Shown: piece after piece, positions 45,872-55,222 of the stretch
Numbering within the stretch: the first letter of the stretch is position 1
Layout of the letters: every line of letters starts with the position of its first letter
Origin: CALODP01 sp942492055
GTDB taxonomy: Bacteria > Bacteroidota > Ignavibacteria > Ignavibacteriales > Melioribacteraceae
DNA length: 64,000 nucleotides
Assembly (NCBI GenBank): GCA_942492055.1
Contig: CALODP010000019.1
Coordinates: 434,001-498,000 of the forward strand
Direction: 5' to 3'
Notes under the pieces: generated by a model
Database searches by the model: none
What the model was told of the DNA's origin: nothing
Seen by the model: the letters and a program-made list of their open reading frames with translations, nothing else
Program-made: the position numbers and the translations under genes

Positions 45872-47299
45872 ATGCAAAACAATATGCTAAACAAACCGTT
45901 CTTAATAATCGGACTCGCAATTGTCCTTTTATTATCAGCTTCTTTTATACCTAAGAATTTTTCTTTGTTAGGTATAGAACTAAAACAAGTTGATCTTTTG
46001 AGTGATCTGAAAACGAAAGGGGAACAAGAGGATTTTGACTTCGATGAATTGTTTGATGAGGATTCAACAGAAACAGAAGCATATCTTCCAAATGCTAATA
46101 ATGTGACATACGCTAGTCTTTTTTCCTTCGCTTATCTTAATGACTTTCTTGAGACGGAAAAAGACAAAATAGATTTATTTCTAAAGGGTAAAGGCCTTAA
46201 ACTAAAAAAGCAGAAACTCTCGGGGAATACCATCCAACTGAGAAATTTTTACAGTGCTCTTAGAAAATCGAAATCAAAACAGGTTCGTATTGCTCATTAC
46301 GGAGACTCAGCTATAGAAGGTGATTTGATTACAGCGGATCTTCGTCAAATTTTCCAACGTAAATTCGGTGGACGTGGTGCCGGCTTTGTCTCCATTACAT
46401 CTAAAGATGTTAATTTCAGAATGACCACAAGGCACAGTTTTTCGAATGACTGGGAAGAAGCAAGTTTATATACAAAGAATCCAAAACGTCTTCCTCTCGG
46501 AATAAGCGGAGAAATATTTATAAACAAAGCGAACAGTTGGGTTGAATACAAAACTACACGTAGATTCTCTACAGTGAAAACATTCGATGAAGCTCGATTG
46601 TTTTACAGCGACGCTTCGGCTTCAGACATTAATTATAGTTTTAATAATGGGGCAAAAGAAAAAGTAAAATTGCAATCTGGCAAAGAAATAAAGCAATTGG
46701 TTTTGTCAAAAGAAAACTCTTCGGCACTGAGATTGGAATTCCCTCAAAATAAGCAAGGTTATTTCTACGGAGTCAGTCTCGAAAGTGGTCCCGGAGTTTA
46801 TATCGATAATTACCCGCTTCGTGGAAATACCGGTGTGGATTTGCAAGATATAGAGATTGCCACTCTTAAGCAGTTTGATAAATACATGAACTACGACTTG
46901 ATTATTTTTGAGTTTGGCCTTAACGCCCTTAGCGCAAAGCTAGGTAATTTTGAGAGATATCAAAAAAGTATGGTTAAGGTTATCAACCAATTTAAGAAAG
47001 CCTTTCCGAAAGCTGGGATAATCTTAGTCGGTGCGCATGACAAGAGCATCAAGCAGGGGGGTAAATTTACAACTGATCCTACAGTTGCAAAACTGATTAA
47101 GGCCCAGATAAAAATAGCGCAGGAAACAGGTATTGCATTCTGGAATCTCTTCGAAGCAATGGGTGGCAAAGATTCTATGATTAAGTGGGTTAATTCAAAT
47201 CCACCGTTGGCTCATAAAGATTATATCCATTTCAATGATCTCGGAGCGAAAAAAGAAGCGGAATTATTTAGCGAAGCAATTTTATCTCAATACAAATAG
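45872..47299 (+). CDS. Membrane-anchored SGNH-like protein of an MBOAT cassette
   Basis: A 475-residue protein with an N-terminal membrane anchor (about 8-28) and an acidic, low-complexity linker (about 45-75). The extracytoplasmic domain shows HYGDSAIEGDLITADLRQ (near 142) with the nucleophile Ser, EFGLNALSAK and HKDYIHFNDLGAKKEAEL (near 450) with Asp/His. It corresponds in place to DltD- or AlgX-type partners of MBOAT proteins, which help transfer acyl groups to surface polymers. The next gene, an AMP-ligase, starts within about ten bases. The acceptor is unknown. Confidence 0.78.
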   Translation: MQNNMLNKPFLIIGLAIVLLLSASFIPKNFSLLGIELKQVDLLSDLKTKGEQEDFDFDELFDEDSTETEAYLPNANNVTYASLFSFAYLNDFLETEKDKIDLFLKGKGLKLKKQKLSGNTIQLRNFYSALRKSKSKQVRIAHYGDSAIEGDLITADLRQIFQRKFGGRGAGFVSITSKDVNFRMTTRHSFSNDWEEASLYTKNPKRLPLGISGEIFINKANSWVEYKTTRRFSTVKTFDEARLFYSDASASDINYSFNNGAKEKVKLQSGKEIKQLVLSKENSSALRLEFPQNKQGYFYGVSLESGPGVYIDNYPLRGNTGVDLQDIEIATLKQFDKYMNYDLIIFEFGLNALSAKLGNFERYQKSMVKVINQFKKAFPKAGIILVGAHDKSIKQGGKFTTDPTVAKLIKAQIKIAQETGIAFWNLFEAMGGKDSMIKWVNSNPPLAHKDYIHFNDLGAKKEAELFSEAILSQYK

Positions 47300-47310
47300 A
47301 AGTGATTGAT

Positions 47311-49038
47311 ATGGCTTTTAAAACAGACGCGAAAACACTATGGCAGCAGTGGCAATCCATTGCCGAAAGAACTCCCGATAGGGAAGCCATTATCCATTGG
47401 GTTGCGGGTGAAGAACCTATAAGATGGACTTACGGTGAGCTTATGAAAGAAGCAAACAAGTTCTCTTTACTCCTTTTGGAAAAAGGAATTAAAAGAAATG
47501 ACGTATGCGCTATTATCTTTCATCATAACAAGGATTTTTACCCGTTGTACTTGGGGATATCCGGTATCGGAGCTCTACCTGCAGTTCTGGCATACCCAAA
47601 TCCTCGCTTACATCCGGATAAATTCCGACAGGGATTGGAAGGCATGTCGCAACGCTCCGGACTCGACTGGATCTTAACCGAACACGAAATGGAAGAAATA
47701 ATTAGACCATTTACCGATAAAGCCGAAAGCACTGTAAAAGAGCTCCTTTTCCCTTTGGAGTGGGATAGAGAAAATGCTAATCAATCATTGCAAACAGAAT
47801 TGGATTCACTTCGTAATTCGATTGAAACTACCGAACCTTTTTTATTGCAACACTCTTCCGGAACTACCGGCTTGCAAAAGCCTGTTGTGCTCTCTCATAA
47901 AGCGGTTCTTGATCATGTTCAGCATTATACAAAGGCACTTGATTTCAACGACAACGACAAAGTAGTTAGTTGGCTCCCTCTTTATCATGATATGGGACTC
48001 ATCGGCGCTTTCCATTTACCTCTTGCTTTCGGAATCCCTTCCATTCAAATAGATCCTTTCGAATGGGTTTTGGCTCCGATCTTAATGTTTGAGGCTACCT
48101 CTCTGGAAAAAGCGACAGTCGCATGGCTTCCGAACTTTGCCTATAATTTATTGGCCGATAAACTTCCGGAAGATGAGTTGGAGGGATTATCACTGGATAG
48201 CTTCAGAGTAATTACAAACGCCAGTGAACCGATCAGAGCTGAGAGCCATCAGAAGTTTTACGCCCGCTTTCAAAAGTACGGATTGAATAAATCCGCTCTG
48301 ATTACAATGTACGGAATGGCTGAAACTACCCTGGCATTTACCCAGGCTCCATTGGATAAACCTCTTCTGGAAATAGTGGTAGATCGTCAGAAACTCTCCC
48401 AAGGCACAGTTGAGTTGGCTAATGAGAACAGTGTGGTTTCAAGAACATGCGTCTCTTCGGGAGTATTGATAGATGGTACAGAAATGAAAATAGTAGATGA
48501 AAATCGCGAGGAGATTGATCCGCATCTTGTCGGAGAAATCGCCGTAAAATCTGTCTCAATGTTCGACGGCTACAGAAACTATCCTGAGAAAACTGCCGAA
48601 GTACTTGATGCAGACGGGTGGTATTATACCGGTGATTATGGATTCATCTACGAAGATGAGCTTTTTGTTATCGGTAGAAAAAAGGATATTATCATCAATG
48701 CCGGGAAAAATATCTACCCCGAAGATATAGAGGATATGCTAAACAAATTAGAAGAAATAATTCCGGGACGTATAATTGCTTTCGGAGAATTCGATGAGGA
48801 AATCGGCACCGAGCTTGTTAGTGTTGTTGCCGAAACAAAACTATCCGATGACTCCGATCTTCATAAGCTGAAATTAAAAATTATGCAAACCGGTATGGGG
48901 ATGGATGTTAATATTCACAATATTTATCTTGTCCCTCCCAGATGGCTTATCAAAAGTTCTGCAGGCAAACCGAGTAGAAAAGCGAATAAATCAAGAATTT
49001 TAAATAGAAATGACTATCAAGTGTGGAGTGAAAAATGA
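47311..49038 (+). CDS. AMP-dependent acyl-ligase (DltA/FAAL-like)
   Basis: A 575-residue adenylating enzyme. The frame begins with a GTG at 47302, but the ATG at 47311 gives MAFKTDAK. Motif A3 is HSSGTTGLQKPVVLSHKA; then TMYGMAETTL, YYTGDYGFIYEDELFVIGRK and NIYPEDIE. The order fits fatty-acyl-AMP ligases or DltA-type enzymes, which activate an acid as acyl-AMP and load it on a carrier protein. The stop overlaps the ACP gene start by four bases (ATGA), so it probably charges that ACP. The loaded acid is unknown. Confidence 0.88.
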   Translation: MAFKTDAKTLWQQWQSIAERTPDREAIIHWVAGEEPIRWTYGELMKEANKFSLLLLEKGIKRNDVCAIIFHHNKDFYPLYLGISGIGALPAVLAYPNPRLHPDKFRQGLEGMSQRSGLDWILTEHEMEEIIRPFTDKAESTVKELLFPLEWDRENANQSLQTELDSLRNSIETTEPFLLQHSSGTTGLQKPVVLSHKAVLDHVQHYTKALDFNDNDKVVSWLPLYHDMGLIGAFHLPLAFGIPSIQIDPFEWVLAPILMFEATSLEKATVAWLPNFAYNLLADKLPEDELEGLSLDSFRVITNASEPIRAESHQKFYARFQKYGLNKSALITMYGMAETTLAFTQAPLDKPLLEIVVDRQKLSQGTVELANENSVVSRTCVSSGVLIDGTEMKIVDENREEIDPHLVGEIAVKSVSMFDGYRNYPEKTAEVLDADGWYYTGDYGFIYEDELFVIGRKKDIIINAGKNIYPEDIEDMLNKLEEIIPGRIIAFGEFDEEIGTELVSVVAETKLSDDSDLHKLKLKIMQTGMGMDVNIHNIYLVPPRWLIKSSAGKPSRKANKSRILNRNDYQVWSEK

Positions 49039-49271
49039 TAACTGAAAGATTCAAATCTGTTATTTGTAAGGAATTACGCCTTAAAACGGATGATGTTGTT
49101 ATGGAAGATGATACAAAGGCAAACCAGGTTCCCGGTTGGGATTCACTCAATCATATCAACGTTATCCTGGCTTTGGAAAAAGACTATGGCGTTCGCTTCA
49201 AAAGCATTGAAGTATTGAAATGCAAAAACATCGGCGATTTGCAAAATCTTGTTAACTCTAAAATTGCGTAA
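49035..49271 (+). CDS. Acyl carrier protein
   Basis: A 78-residue acidic helical protein with the phosphopantetheine attachment motif WDSLNH (Ser near residue 37). It overlaps the ligase gene by four bases. In this cassette it probably accepts the acyl group made by the ligase and hands it to the MBOAT protein. It is short but of normal ACP size. Confidence 0.9.
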   Translation: MITERFKSVICKELRLKTDDVVMEDDTKANQVPGWDSLNHINVILALEKDYGVRFKSIEVLKCKNIGDLQNLVNSKIA

Positions 49272-49276
49272 ACTTT

Positions 49277-50773
49277 ATGATGAATCTCGATTTCTCCAAA
49301 ATATTTGATCTTCTGGCTTTCGATCCGTCCGATCCTCTTCTGTTCGGATCGAGCCTCTTTTTATTTTTGTTCTTCTTTCTCTTACTCTTCTACAGAGTAT
49401 TTGCTAATAACACTAAGGTTCGTATCGGGTTGCTTATTTTTTTCTCTTTGTATTTCTATTACAAAGCAGCCGGTATCTATTTCCTTTTGTTAATCTTTTC
49501 ATCTGTTTTCAATTTCTATTCGGGTAAATGGCTATTCGAAATTGAAAACCAAAAGAATAGAAAGTTTCTCTTTATTTCTACTCTCGTCGTTAATCTCGGT
49601 CTTTTGGGATATTTCAAATACACCAATTTCTTTATCGGTATTATTAATGATATTAGCCTCGGTTCTTTCGATCCGTTGGATATTTTCCTCCCGATCGGTA
49701 TATCCTTCTATACTTTCAAATCATTGAGTTACGTGATTGATATATACATGGGAGCAATGGAACCGACCAAAAGCATCAGAGACTTTAGCCTCTTTGTCTT
49801 TTTCTTCCCGAATATATTGGCCGGGCCTATTGACAGAGCAAGCGAGTTTATCCCGCAAATAAATCAAAAATATTCTGTCAGTAACGAAGATATTGCCAAA
49901 GCTCTTCTTCTCATAATGAGCGGTTTAATAAAGAAAATTGTTATTGCGGATTACCTCAGCCTTAATTTTATTGATCGGGTCTTCGACGCTCCGCTCCGTT
50001 TTACCGGAGTTGAAAATCTCTTCGCTATGTACGGATATGCTCTGCAAATCTATTGCGATTTCTCGGGATACTCCGATCTGGCAATCGGGATTGCTCTACT
50101 CCTCGGTTACAGATTGATGGATAACTTCAACTATCCTTATAAGGCAACCAGCATCGCCGATTTCTGGCGCCGTTGGCATATATCTCTTTCTACCTGGCTT
50201 CTCGATTATCTTTTCAGACCGTTGCAAATGAAATATCGCGACCTCCGTATTTGGGGAAATGTAATCGGACTTGTTGTTACTTTTGTTCTCTGCGGCTTCT
50301 GGCACGGCGCCAGTTGGATGTTCCTATTCTGGGGCTTGCTGCACGGCGCGTATATGGCCATCGCCCTATTTTTGCAAAGACCTAAGAGAGCTTTGTATGA
50401 TAAATTGAATCTGACTAACACCCGATTACTACGCTTCGGGCAAACTTTCGTCAATTTCCATTTGCTGGCTATCTCTTTTATCTTTTTCAGAATGGATAAT
50501 TTCGAATCCGTAATGGAAGTATTCAGTCAAATAGTCACTTTCTTCAAGCCGGGTGTCATTCCCCAGTTTATTGAAGGATATACCCCAACCTTTGTGATTA
50601 TGACTATCGGTTTTGTTCTTCATTTCTTACCCGAATCGGTAGGTGAGAAGACCGAACAAATTCTGGCGAAAACTCCGATTATCGGGCAGGCTCTATTGCT
50701 CGCCGTTGTTATTTGGTTTGTGGCTCAGATACGCTCTGCAGATCTTCAACCATTTATCTATTTCCAATTTTAA
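49277..50773 (+). CDS. MBOAT O-acyltransferase (AlgI/DltB-like)
   Basis: A 498-residue membrane protein with about eleven hydrophobic segments. The MBOAT core is visible: ADFWRRWHISLSTWL and CGFWHGASWMFLFWG, the latter with the conserved His near residue 341. Family members pass an acyl group across the membrane to a surface polymer. It follows the ACP after five bases; the start is 49277 or the next codon. Together with the ligase, ACP and two SGNH proteins it forms a Dlt-like set. The donor may be acyl-ACP. Confidence 0.92.
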   Translation: MMNLDFSKIFDLLAFDPSDPLLFGSSLFLFLFFFLLLFYRVFANNTKVRIGLLIFFSLYFYYKAAGIYFLLLIFSSVFNFYSGKWLFEIENQKNRKFLFISTLVVNLGLLGYFKYTNFFIGIINDISLGSFDPLDIFLPIGISFYTFKSLSYVIDIYMGAMEPTKSIRDFSLFVFFFPNILAGPIDRASEFIPQINQKYSVSNEDIAKALLLIMSGLIKKIVIADYLSLNFIDRVFDAPLRFTGVENLFAMYGYALQIYCDFSGYSDLAIGIALLLGYRLMDNFNYPYKATSIADFWRRWHISLSTWLLDYLFRPLQMKYRDLRIWGNVIGLVVTFVLCGFWHGASWMFLFWGLLHGAYMAIALFLQRPKRALYDKLNLTNTRLLRFGQTFVNFHLLAISFIFFRMDNFESVMEVFSQIVTFFKPGVIPQFIEGYTPTFVIMTIGFVLHFLPESVGEKTEQILAKTPIIGQALLLAVVIWFVAQIRSADLQPFIYFQF

Positions 50774-50825
50774 AAGAATTTGTTTACTTGCAGTACATTT
50801 TTAAAAAGTTATTCGATTGGTCAGA

Positions 50826-53750
50826 ATGAGAAAGTATTTACATTATTCCGTTATTGTGTTGATTTTATTGATCAGTTTCTCAACCGGTTTCGCTCAGCAA
50901 AATTCAGAAGCGTTGAAATCGGCTGCTAAATCCCATATGGATGCCGGAAGATACGGCGAGGCAATTGATCTTCTTAATAAGTTTATTTCCGCTAACCCCC
51001 GTTCAGCCGAAGGATATAGTATGCGCGGAGTCTGCTTCGAAAACAGAGCCCAGTATCAAAACGCTGTGCTCGATTTAAGAAGAGCAGTTAAACTCGAGCC
51101 GAACAATCGCTCCATTCAAAGCGATCTCGACAGGGTTATCTCTGTCTGGCACAATCAGCTCCGTACCAAAATTACCGGACACGAAAGGGAAATTGCTATT
51201 GATCCATCTATCGCCGTTAACTATCTGGAAATAGGAAAATCTTACAGATGGCTGGAAGAGTGGACTAATGCGGAACTTTGGTATGATAAATACCTTGAGA
51301 AAGATAAAAACGCTTCACCGGATGAAATAATCAGATACTCGGAAATACTGGCTAAGAACAACCACATCAAAAAGGGTGAAGTAATACTCAAAGAATATGT
51401 GGATAAATATCCCGACGACTGGAGACTATGGAGCAGATACGGATACTTCACCCTATGGCTTGGAAAATACAAAGTTGCCGAGAAGGCATTTGAAACAGCT
51501 CTTGAATTCAAGCCCTTCTTTAAAGAAGCGCAAGACGGTTTGGATCAGGTTCGAAAGGAAGCCTACCTTACTACTAACGATCCGAGATCATCGGAAAAAG
51601 AATTCGCTATCGACCGATATTATCGATTGCTTAAAAGTAATCCGGAAGATCTTGATACTCGATTCAAACTAATCGATGAACTCGTTAAAGCAAAACGTTT
51701 CGAGGAGGCTTATCAGCAGCTACAACGAGTCGGACTTAATAATTCCGCCGATCCTAGATTTCAGGAACGTTACGATACGGTCTTTGCCCAAAGAGAAGCT
51801 TATTACAAAAGCAAGATCGAATCGAATCTTTCTTTGATCGAAAAAAATCCCTTGGATAAAAAAGCCGTTAAAGAACTCGCTCAATTTTACACCTATCTTG
51901 AGAATTACGAAAGTTCTCTTCAAGTATTGGAAAACTACTTTGCTCAAGTGCCCGACGAAAAAGAAGCGGATATCCGTTTTCTTTACGCAAGAGTAGCGGC
52001 TTGGGCAAGAGATTTCGATCACGCAATAGAGATTGTCGATCTTCTGATTGCGGATTACCCTAATAACAATGACTATAAGCTCTTTCGAGCCCAATTATCC
52101 TTATGGAACAACAGAGATCTCGAATTGGCCGATACTTATTTGCAAGACGTTCTTTCGGCAAGACCTAATAACGTTCAGGCCCTTATTGCGAAAGGATCAT
52201 TATCAGTCAAGTTCGAAGATTATGCTACTGCTCAACAATTAGCCGATAGTGTCAGAGCTCTTGATCCTTATAGCAGCGATCTGGTAACGCTACAAACAAA
52301 TATCGATTTCCAGAAGCTTCGCGCCGAAGAAGAACGATTATATAAAATTTTAGAGGAAGGACGCCAGTTCATTATTGATGGAGATTGTGTTGCCGCTCTT
52401 CCTTACTACGAAGAGTATCTGCAGCAAGCCGAACCGAACATTATGATAACCAAAGAATACGGAGACGCTCTGTTCTGCGCCAAGGAATACGATAAGGCTT
52501 TGGAACAATATAACATGGCATTGGAAGGGGGCTATTTCTACGAAGCAGCTTTGCAAAGAGCAAAACTTCTTTATAAAAGAGGAGATTCTCTTGCCGCGGT
52601 TGTTGCTTTTAAGGGATTGGTAAAAGAAGAGCCAATGGAATTTGAACCTCGGCTCTACCTTGCGGATTCTTACGCCAAAATCGAAGAATACGATTCTGCC
52701 GCGGTTATTTACGATTCTCTTCTTACATGGCAGCTCGATTCTACCGAAATAGGAATGGTAGTACAACGTCAGGAATGGCTTCCTGCTGTGGGTCTTAAAG
52801 GAATACTTCGCACATTCCCCAGTGGAATCGGTATCTCTCCCCTTTTCTCTTTTTATACCGACAACCTGAGCTTTCGTATGACAAAGCTGGGAGCCAGAGC
52901 AGACGTTGGTGTCGCTTCGTTTCTAACCCTTGGTGTTTCTTTTACCCGAACCAGCTTGAACGCTAAAGTTACCAGCCTCGATTCGGCAACTATCGACGCG
53001 CACAATAGCTCATCCTCCGTTCCTTATACCGGCAATAGAGGATTTACAACCTTCAAGGGGCATGTATTTCTGAAGTTTTCGAAAATGGTCTCTGCCTCTG
53101 TCGGAACCGGTGTTCTTAACGTAGAAGGAGGATTGAAGGGAACCGAAACCGAAGCCAACCTGAGAGTTGAGAAAAAAGATAAGTTCCACGTACAAGGAAC
53201 CTATATAAATTCCGACGCGGCTCTTATTCTATATTCCCCGTACTTGATTGATCTCGCTCCCGGAAATAGCAGGTTTGGCGCAAGTCTTTATAAACTCGAC
53301 GGAAGCCTCAGACATTCATCCGGCCTTATCTTTTCGGGGTATTTCCAATATGTCTCCGTTTCCGACAATAACGAAGGGAACGATCTCCAATTTCGAATCG
53401 GAAAATATTTCGACACAAATCTTGTTGCCGGATACGAATATTTCTTCTCGAACTACAAATATACCAACGATAATTCCCCTTTCTACTATTCTCCCGAAGA
53501 TTTCGAATCCCATAGTGTATGGGCCGATTTTGAAATTGAGAAATCAAAAACAGCTGAGATTACTCTCGGCGGAAAGGCGGGAATGGTTCCGAGTAGCGAT
53601 TTCATGATGCTCGAAGGGCATCTTAATATTGCTTACAAGTTTTCGAATAAGCTTACCGTAAGTAGCAACTTATCTATGGGCAGCACATCCAGAGACAATT
53701 CCAGCTACAGATATTTTTCCGGTAACTTATCCGCTTACTGGTCTTTATAA
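50826..53750 (+). CDS. TPR protein with a C-terminal outer-membrane barrel
   Basis: A 974-residue exported protein (signal MRKYLHYSVIVLILLISFS; an upstream TTG at 50817 is less likely). About twelve to fourteen TPR-like helix pairs occupy residues 30-640 (GRYGEAIDLLNKFISANPRS and later copies). The last roughly 300 residues form a YaiO-like barrel (PLFSFYTDNLSFRMTKLGA), ending in LSAYWSL. BcsC- and PgaA-like exopolysaccharide exporters pair TPRs and a barrel this way. It lies 52 bases after the MBOAT gene, which suggests export of the acylated polymer. An export role is inference. Confidence 0.78.
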   Translation: MRKYLHYSVIVLILLISFSTGFAQQNSEALKSAAKSHMDAGRYGEAIDLLNKFISANPRSAEGYSMRGVCFENRAQYQNAVLDLRRAVKLEPNNRSIQSDLDRVISVWHNQLRTKITGHEREIAIDPSIAVNYLEIGKSYRWLEEWTNAELWYDKYLEKDKNASPDEIIRYSEILAKNNHIKKGEVILKEYVDKYPDDWRLWSRYGYFTLWLGKYKVAEKAFETALEFKPFFKEAQDGLDQVRKEAYLTTNDPRSSEKEFAIDRYYRLLKSNPEDLDTRFKLIDELVKAKRFEEAYQQLQRVGLNNSADPRFQERYDTVFAQREAYYKSKIESNLSLIEKNPLDKKAVKELAQFYTYLENYESSLQVLENYFAQVPDEKEADIRFLYARVAAWARDFDHAIEIVDLLIADYPNNNDYKLFRAQLSLWNNRDLELADTYLQDVLSARPNNVQALIAKGSLSVKFEDYATAQQLADSVRALDPYSSDLVTLQTNIDFQKLRAEEERLYKILEEGRQFIIDGDCVAALPYYEEYLQQAEPNIMITKEYGDALFCAKEYDKALEQYNMALEGGYFYEAALQRAKLLYKRGDSLAAVVAFKGLVKEEPMEFEPRLYLADSYAKIEEYDSAAVIYDSLLTWQLDSTEIGMVVQRQEWLPAVGLKGILRTFPSGIGISPLFSFYTDNLSFRMTKLGARADVGVASFLTLGVSFTRTSLNAKVTSLDSATIDAHNSSSSVPYTGNRGFTTFKGHVFLKFSKMVSASVGTGVLNVEGGLKGTETEANLRVEKKDKFHVQGTYINSDAALILYSPYLIDLAPGNSRFGASLYKLDGSLRHSSGLIFSGYFQYVSVSDNNEGNDLQFRIGKYFDTNLVAGYEYFFSNYKYTNDNSPFYYSPEDFESHSVWADFEIEKSKTAEITLGGKAGMVPSSDFMMLEGHLNIAYKFSNKLTVSSNLSMGSTSRDNSSYRYFSGNLSAYWSL

Positions 53751-53760
53751 CTCTTCATTT

Positions 53761-53816
53761 AGTGTCGGAAAAGCAGTTTATCTCAATGCGAATCCATAAT
53801 CTGTTTTTCCGATACT
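53761..53816. other. Long imperfect hairpin after the TPR-barrel gene
   Basis: AGTGTCGGAAAAGCAG (53761-53776) pairs with CTGTTTTTCCGATACT (53801-53816) at 14 of 16 positions, across a 24-base loop. It lies ten bases past a stop codon. No T tract follows, so it may be a processing or stability element rather than a simple terminator. Confidence 0.5.
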
Positions 53817-53828
53817 CTCTTATTCCTG

Positions 53829-54706
53829 CTTACAAAGATAATTGGTCATGACTCAATCCTTCTCGGCCATGACGCAAAGATAATCGATCATGACTCAATC
53901 ATTCTCGGCCATGACGCAAAGATAATCGATTGTGACTCAATCCTTCCCGACCATGACACAAAGATAATCGGTCGTGACTCAATCATTCTCGACCATGACA
54001 CAAAGACAATCGATCATGACTCAATCATTCTCGTCCATGACACAAAGATAATCGATCATGACTCAATCCTTCTCGTCCATGACACAAAGACAATCGGTCG
54101 TGACTCAATCCTTCTCGACCATGACACAAAGATAATCGATCATGACTCAATCCTTCCCGGCCATGACACAAAGATAATCGATTGTGACTCAATCCTTCCC
54201 GACCATGACACAAAGATAATCGATTGTGACTCAATCATTTTCGACCATGACACAAAGACAATCGGTCGTGACTCAATCCTTCTCGTCCATGACACAAAGA
54301 TAATCGATCATGACTCAATCCTTCTCGTCCATGACACAAAGATAATCGATCATGACTCAATCCTTCTCGTCCATGACACAAAGATAATCGATCATGACTC
54401 AATCCTTCTCGTCCATGACACAAAGATAATCGATTGTGACTCAATCCTTCTCGGCCATGACACAAAGATAATCCGGAGACTGAATATCATTGAGGCGAGA
54501 TAGATTGCTCTTCAGTCATGACCAAACAGAGTTGTGGCAGCCTCTTTTATTCTTGTGGCACGACCGTGTACTCTTGAGTTAAGGCCGAACATGATTCTGT
54601 CATCATCGAATACGATTCCGCACCCTTCGTTTATCTTTAAGGTATGTTCTTTTACTCTTGTGGCATGACCGATTGCTTTTCTGTCATGGTAGTTTGGGAT
54701 TGGGAA
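53829..54706. repeat. Array 4: 21-bp-period bipartite array (GACxCAA type)
   Basis: Thirty plus-oriented units start at 53850 and every 21 bases to 54459 with no indel over 630 bases; one weaker unit precedes at 53829. Two unit types alternate: GACTCAA-N6-TCG-N5 and GACACAA-N6-TCG-N5. Reverse units follow, ending at 54496 and every 21 bases to 54706 (eleven units, more diverse). The last forward and first reverse units overlap by 4 bp (54476-54479), as in arrays 2 and 3. The terminal part (54658-54706) is the near reverse complement of 31321-31369 in array 3. It lies between two plus-strand genes. Bases 54707-54831 show no gene. Confidence 0.95.
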
Positions 54707-54831
54707 GAGGACAATTACCTCTTGATAGCACTATTTCTTTGTTTGGTAATCTTCAAACAAAATCCATGATACGCATATTATTAATAATGCCTACTCTTGC
54801 ATTTTCGGAAATATAACTATATGTTTGTCAC

Positions 54832-54848
54832 TTGAATGTTCACTCAAA
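54832..54848. promoter_or_regulatory. Likely ArsR/SmtB-type operator
   Basis: TTGAATGTTCACTCAA is an imperfect palindrome containing the perfect core TGAA-NN-TTCA, the half-site layout of ArsR/SmtB operators. It lies just before the arsR-like gene and overlaps an in-frame ATG at 54836, which favours translation from 54863 and autoregulation. Confidence 0.6.
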
Positions 54849-54862
54849 TGAGATCAATAAAA

Positions 54863-55222
54863 ATGGAAAAAGGTAAAATACCGGTTTGCTCGGTAACTAC
54901 AATCAATGAAAAAGCTATTGGCTTTGTAGCGGAAAAGTTACCGGATGATAACATACTTCTCAGATCGGCTAATCTTTTCAAGATCCTCGGTGATCCTACA
55001 AGGCTGAAAATACTTGCCTCATTGAGTGAAGCGGAATTGTGTGTTTGCGATTTGTCGTCTCTTGTTGATGTATCCGTATCGGCGGTCTCTCATCAGTTGA
55101 AAACATTGAGGGATATGAGACTGGTGAAGCATCGCAGGGATGGAAAGATTGTTTATTATTCTCTCGACGACTCGCACGTGGCCAATATTCTTTCGGAAAC
55201 AATAGAGCATATCAATGAGTAA
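54863..55222 (+). CDS. ArsR/SmtB-family metal sensor (CadC-like)
   Basis: A 119-residue winged-helix repressor from the ATG at 54863 (the frame is open to an ATG at 54836, which lies inside the predicted operator). It has both metal sites of the CadC type: alpha-3N with Cys9 (PVCSV), Cys60 and Cys62 (LCVCDL), and alpha-5 with Asp103, His105, His116 and Glu119 (D-x-H-x10-H-x2-E). Metal binding would release the operator and induce the efflux genes downstream. The C-terminus overlaps the next gene by eight bases. Cd, Zn or Pb sensing is likely; the exact metal is not known. Confidence 0.9.
   Translation: MEKGKIPVCSVTTINEKAIGFVAEKLPDDNILLRSANLFKILGDPTRLKILASLSEAELCVCDLSSLVDVSVSAVSHQLKTLRDMRLVKHRRDGKIVYYSLDDSHVANILSETIEHINE

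Noticed and set aside
53829..54706. CRISPR array
   Set aside because: The period is 21 bp, the between-box sequence is not unique spacer, orientation flips at the junction, and there are no cas genes.
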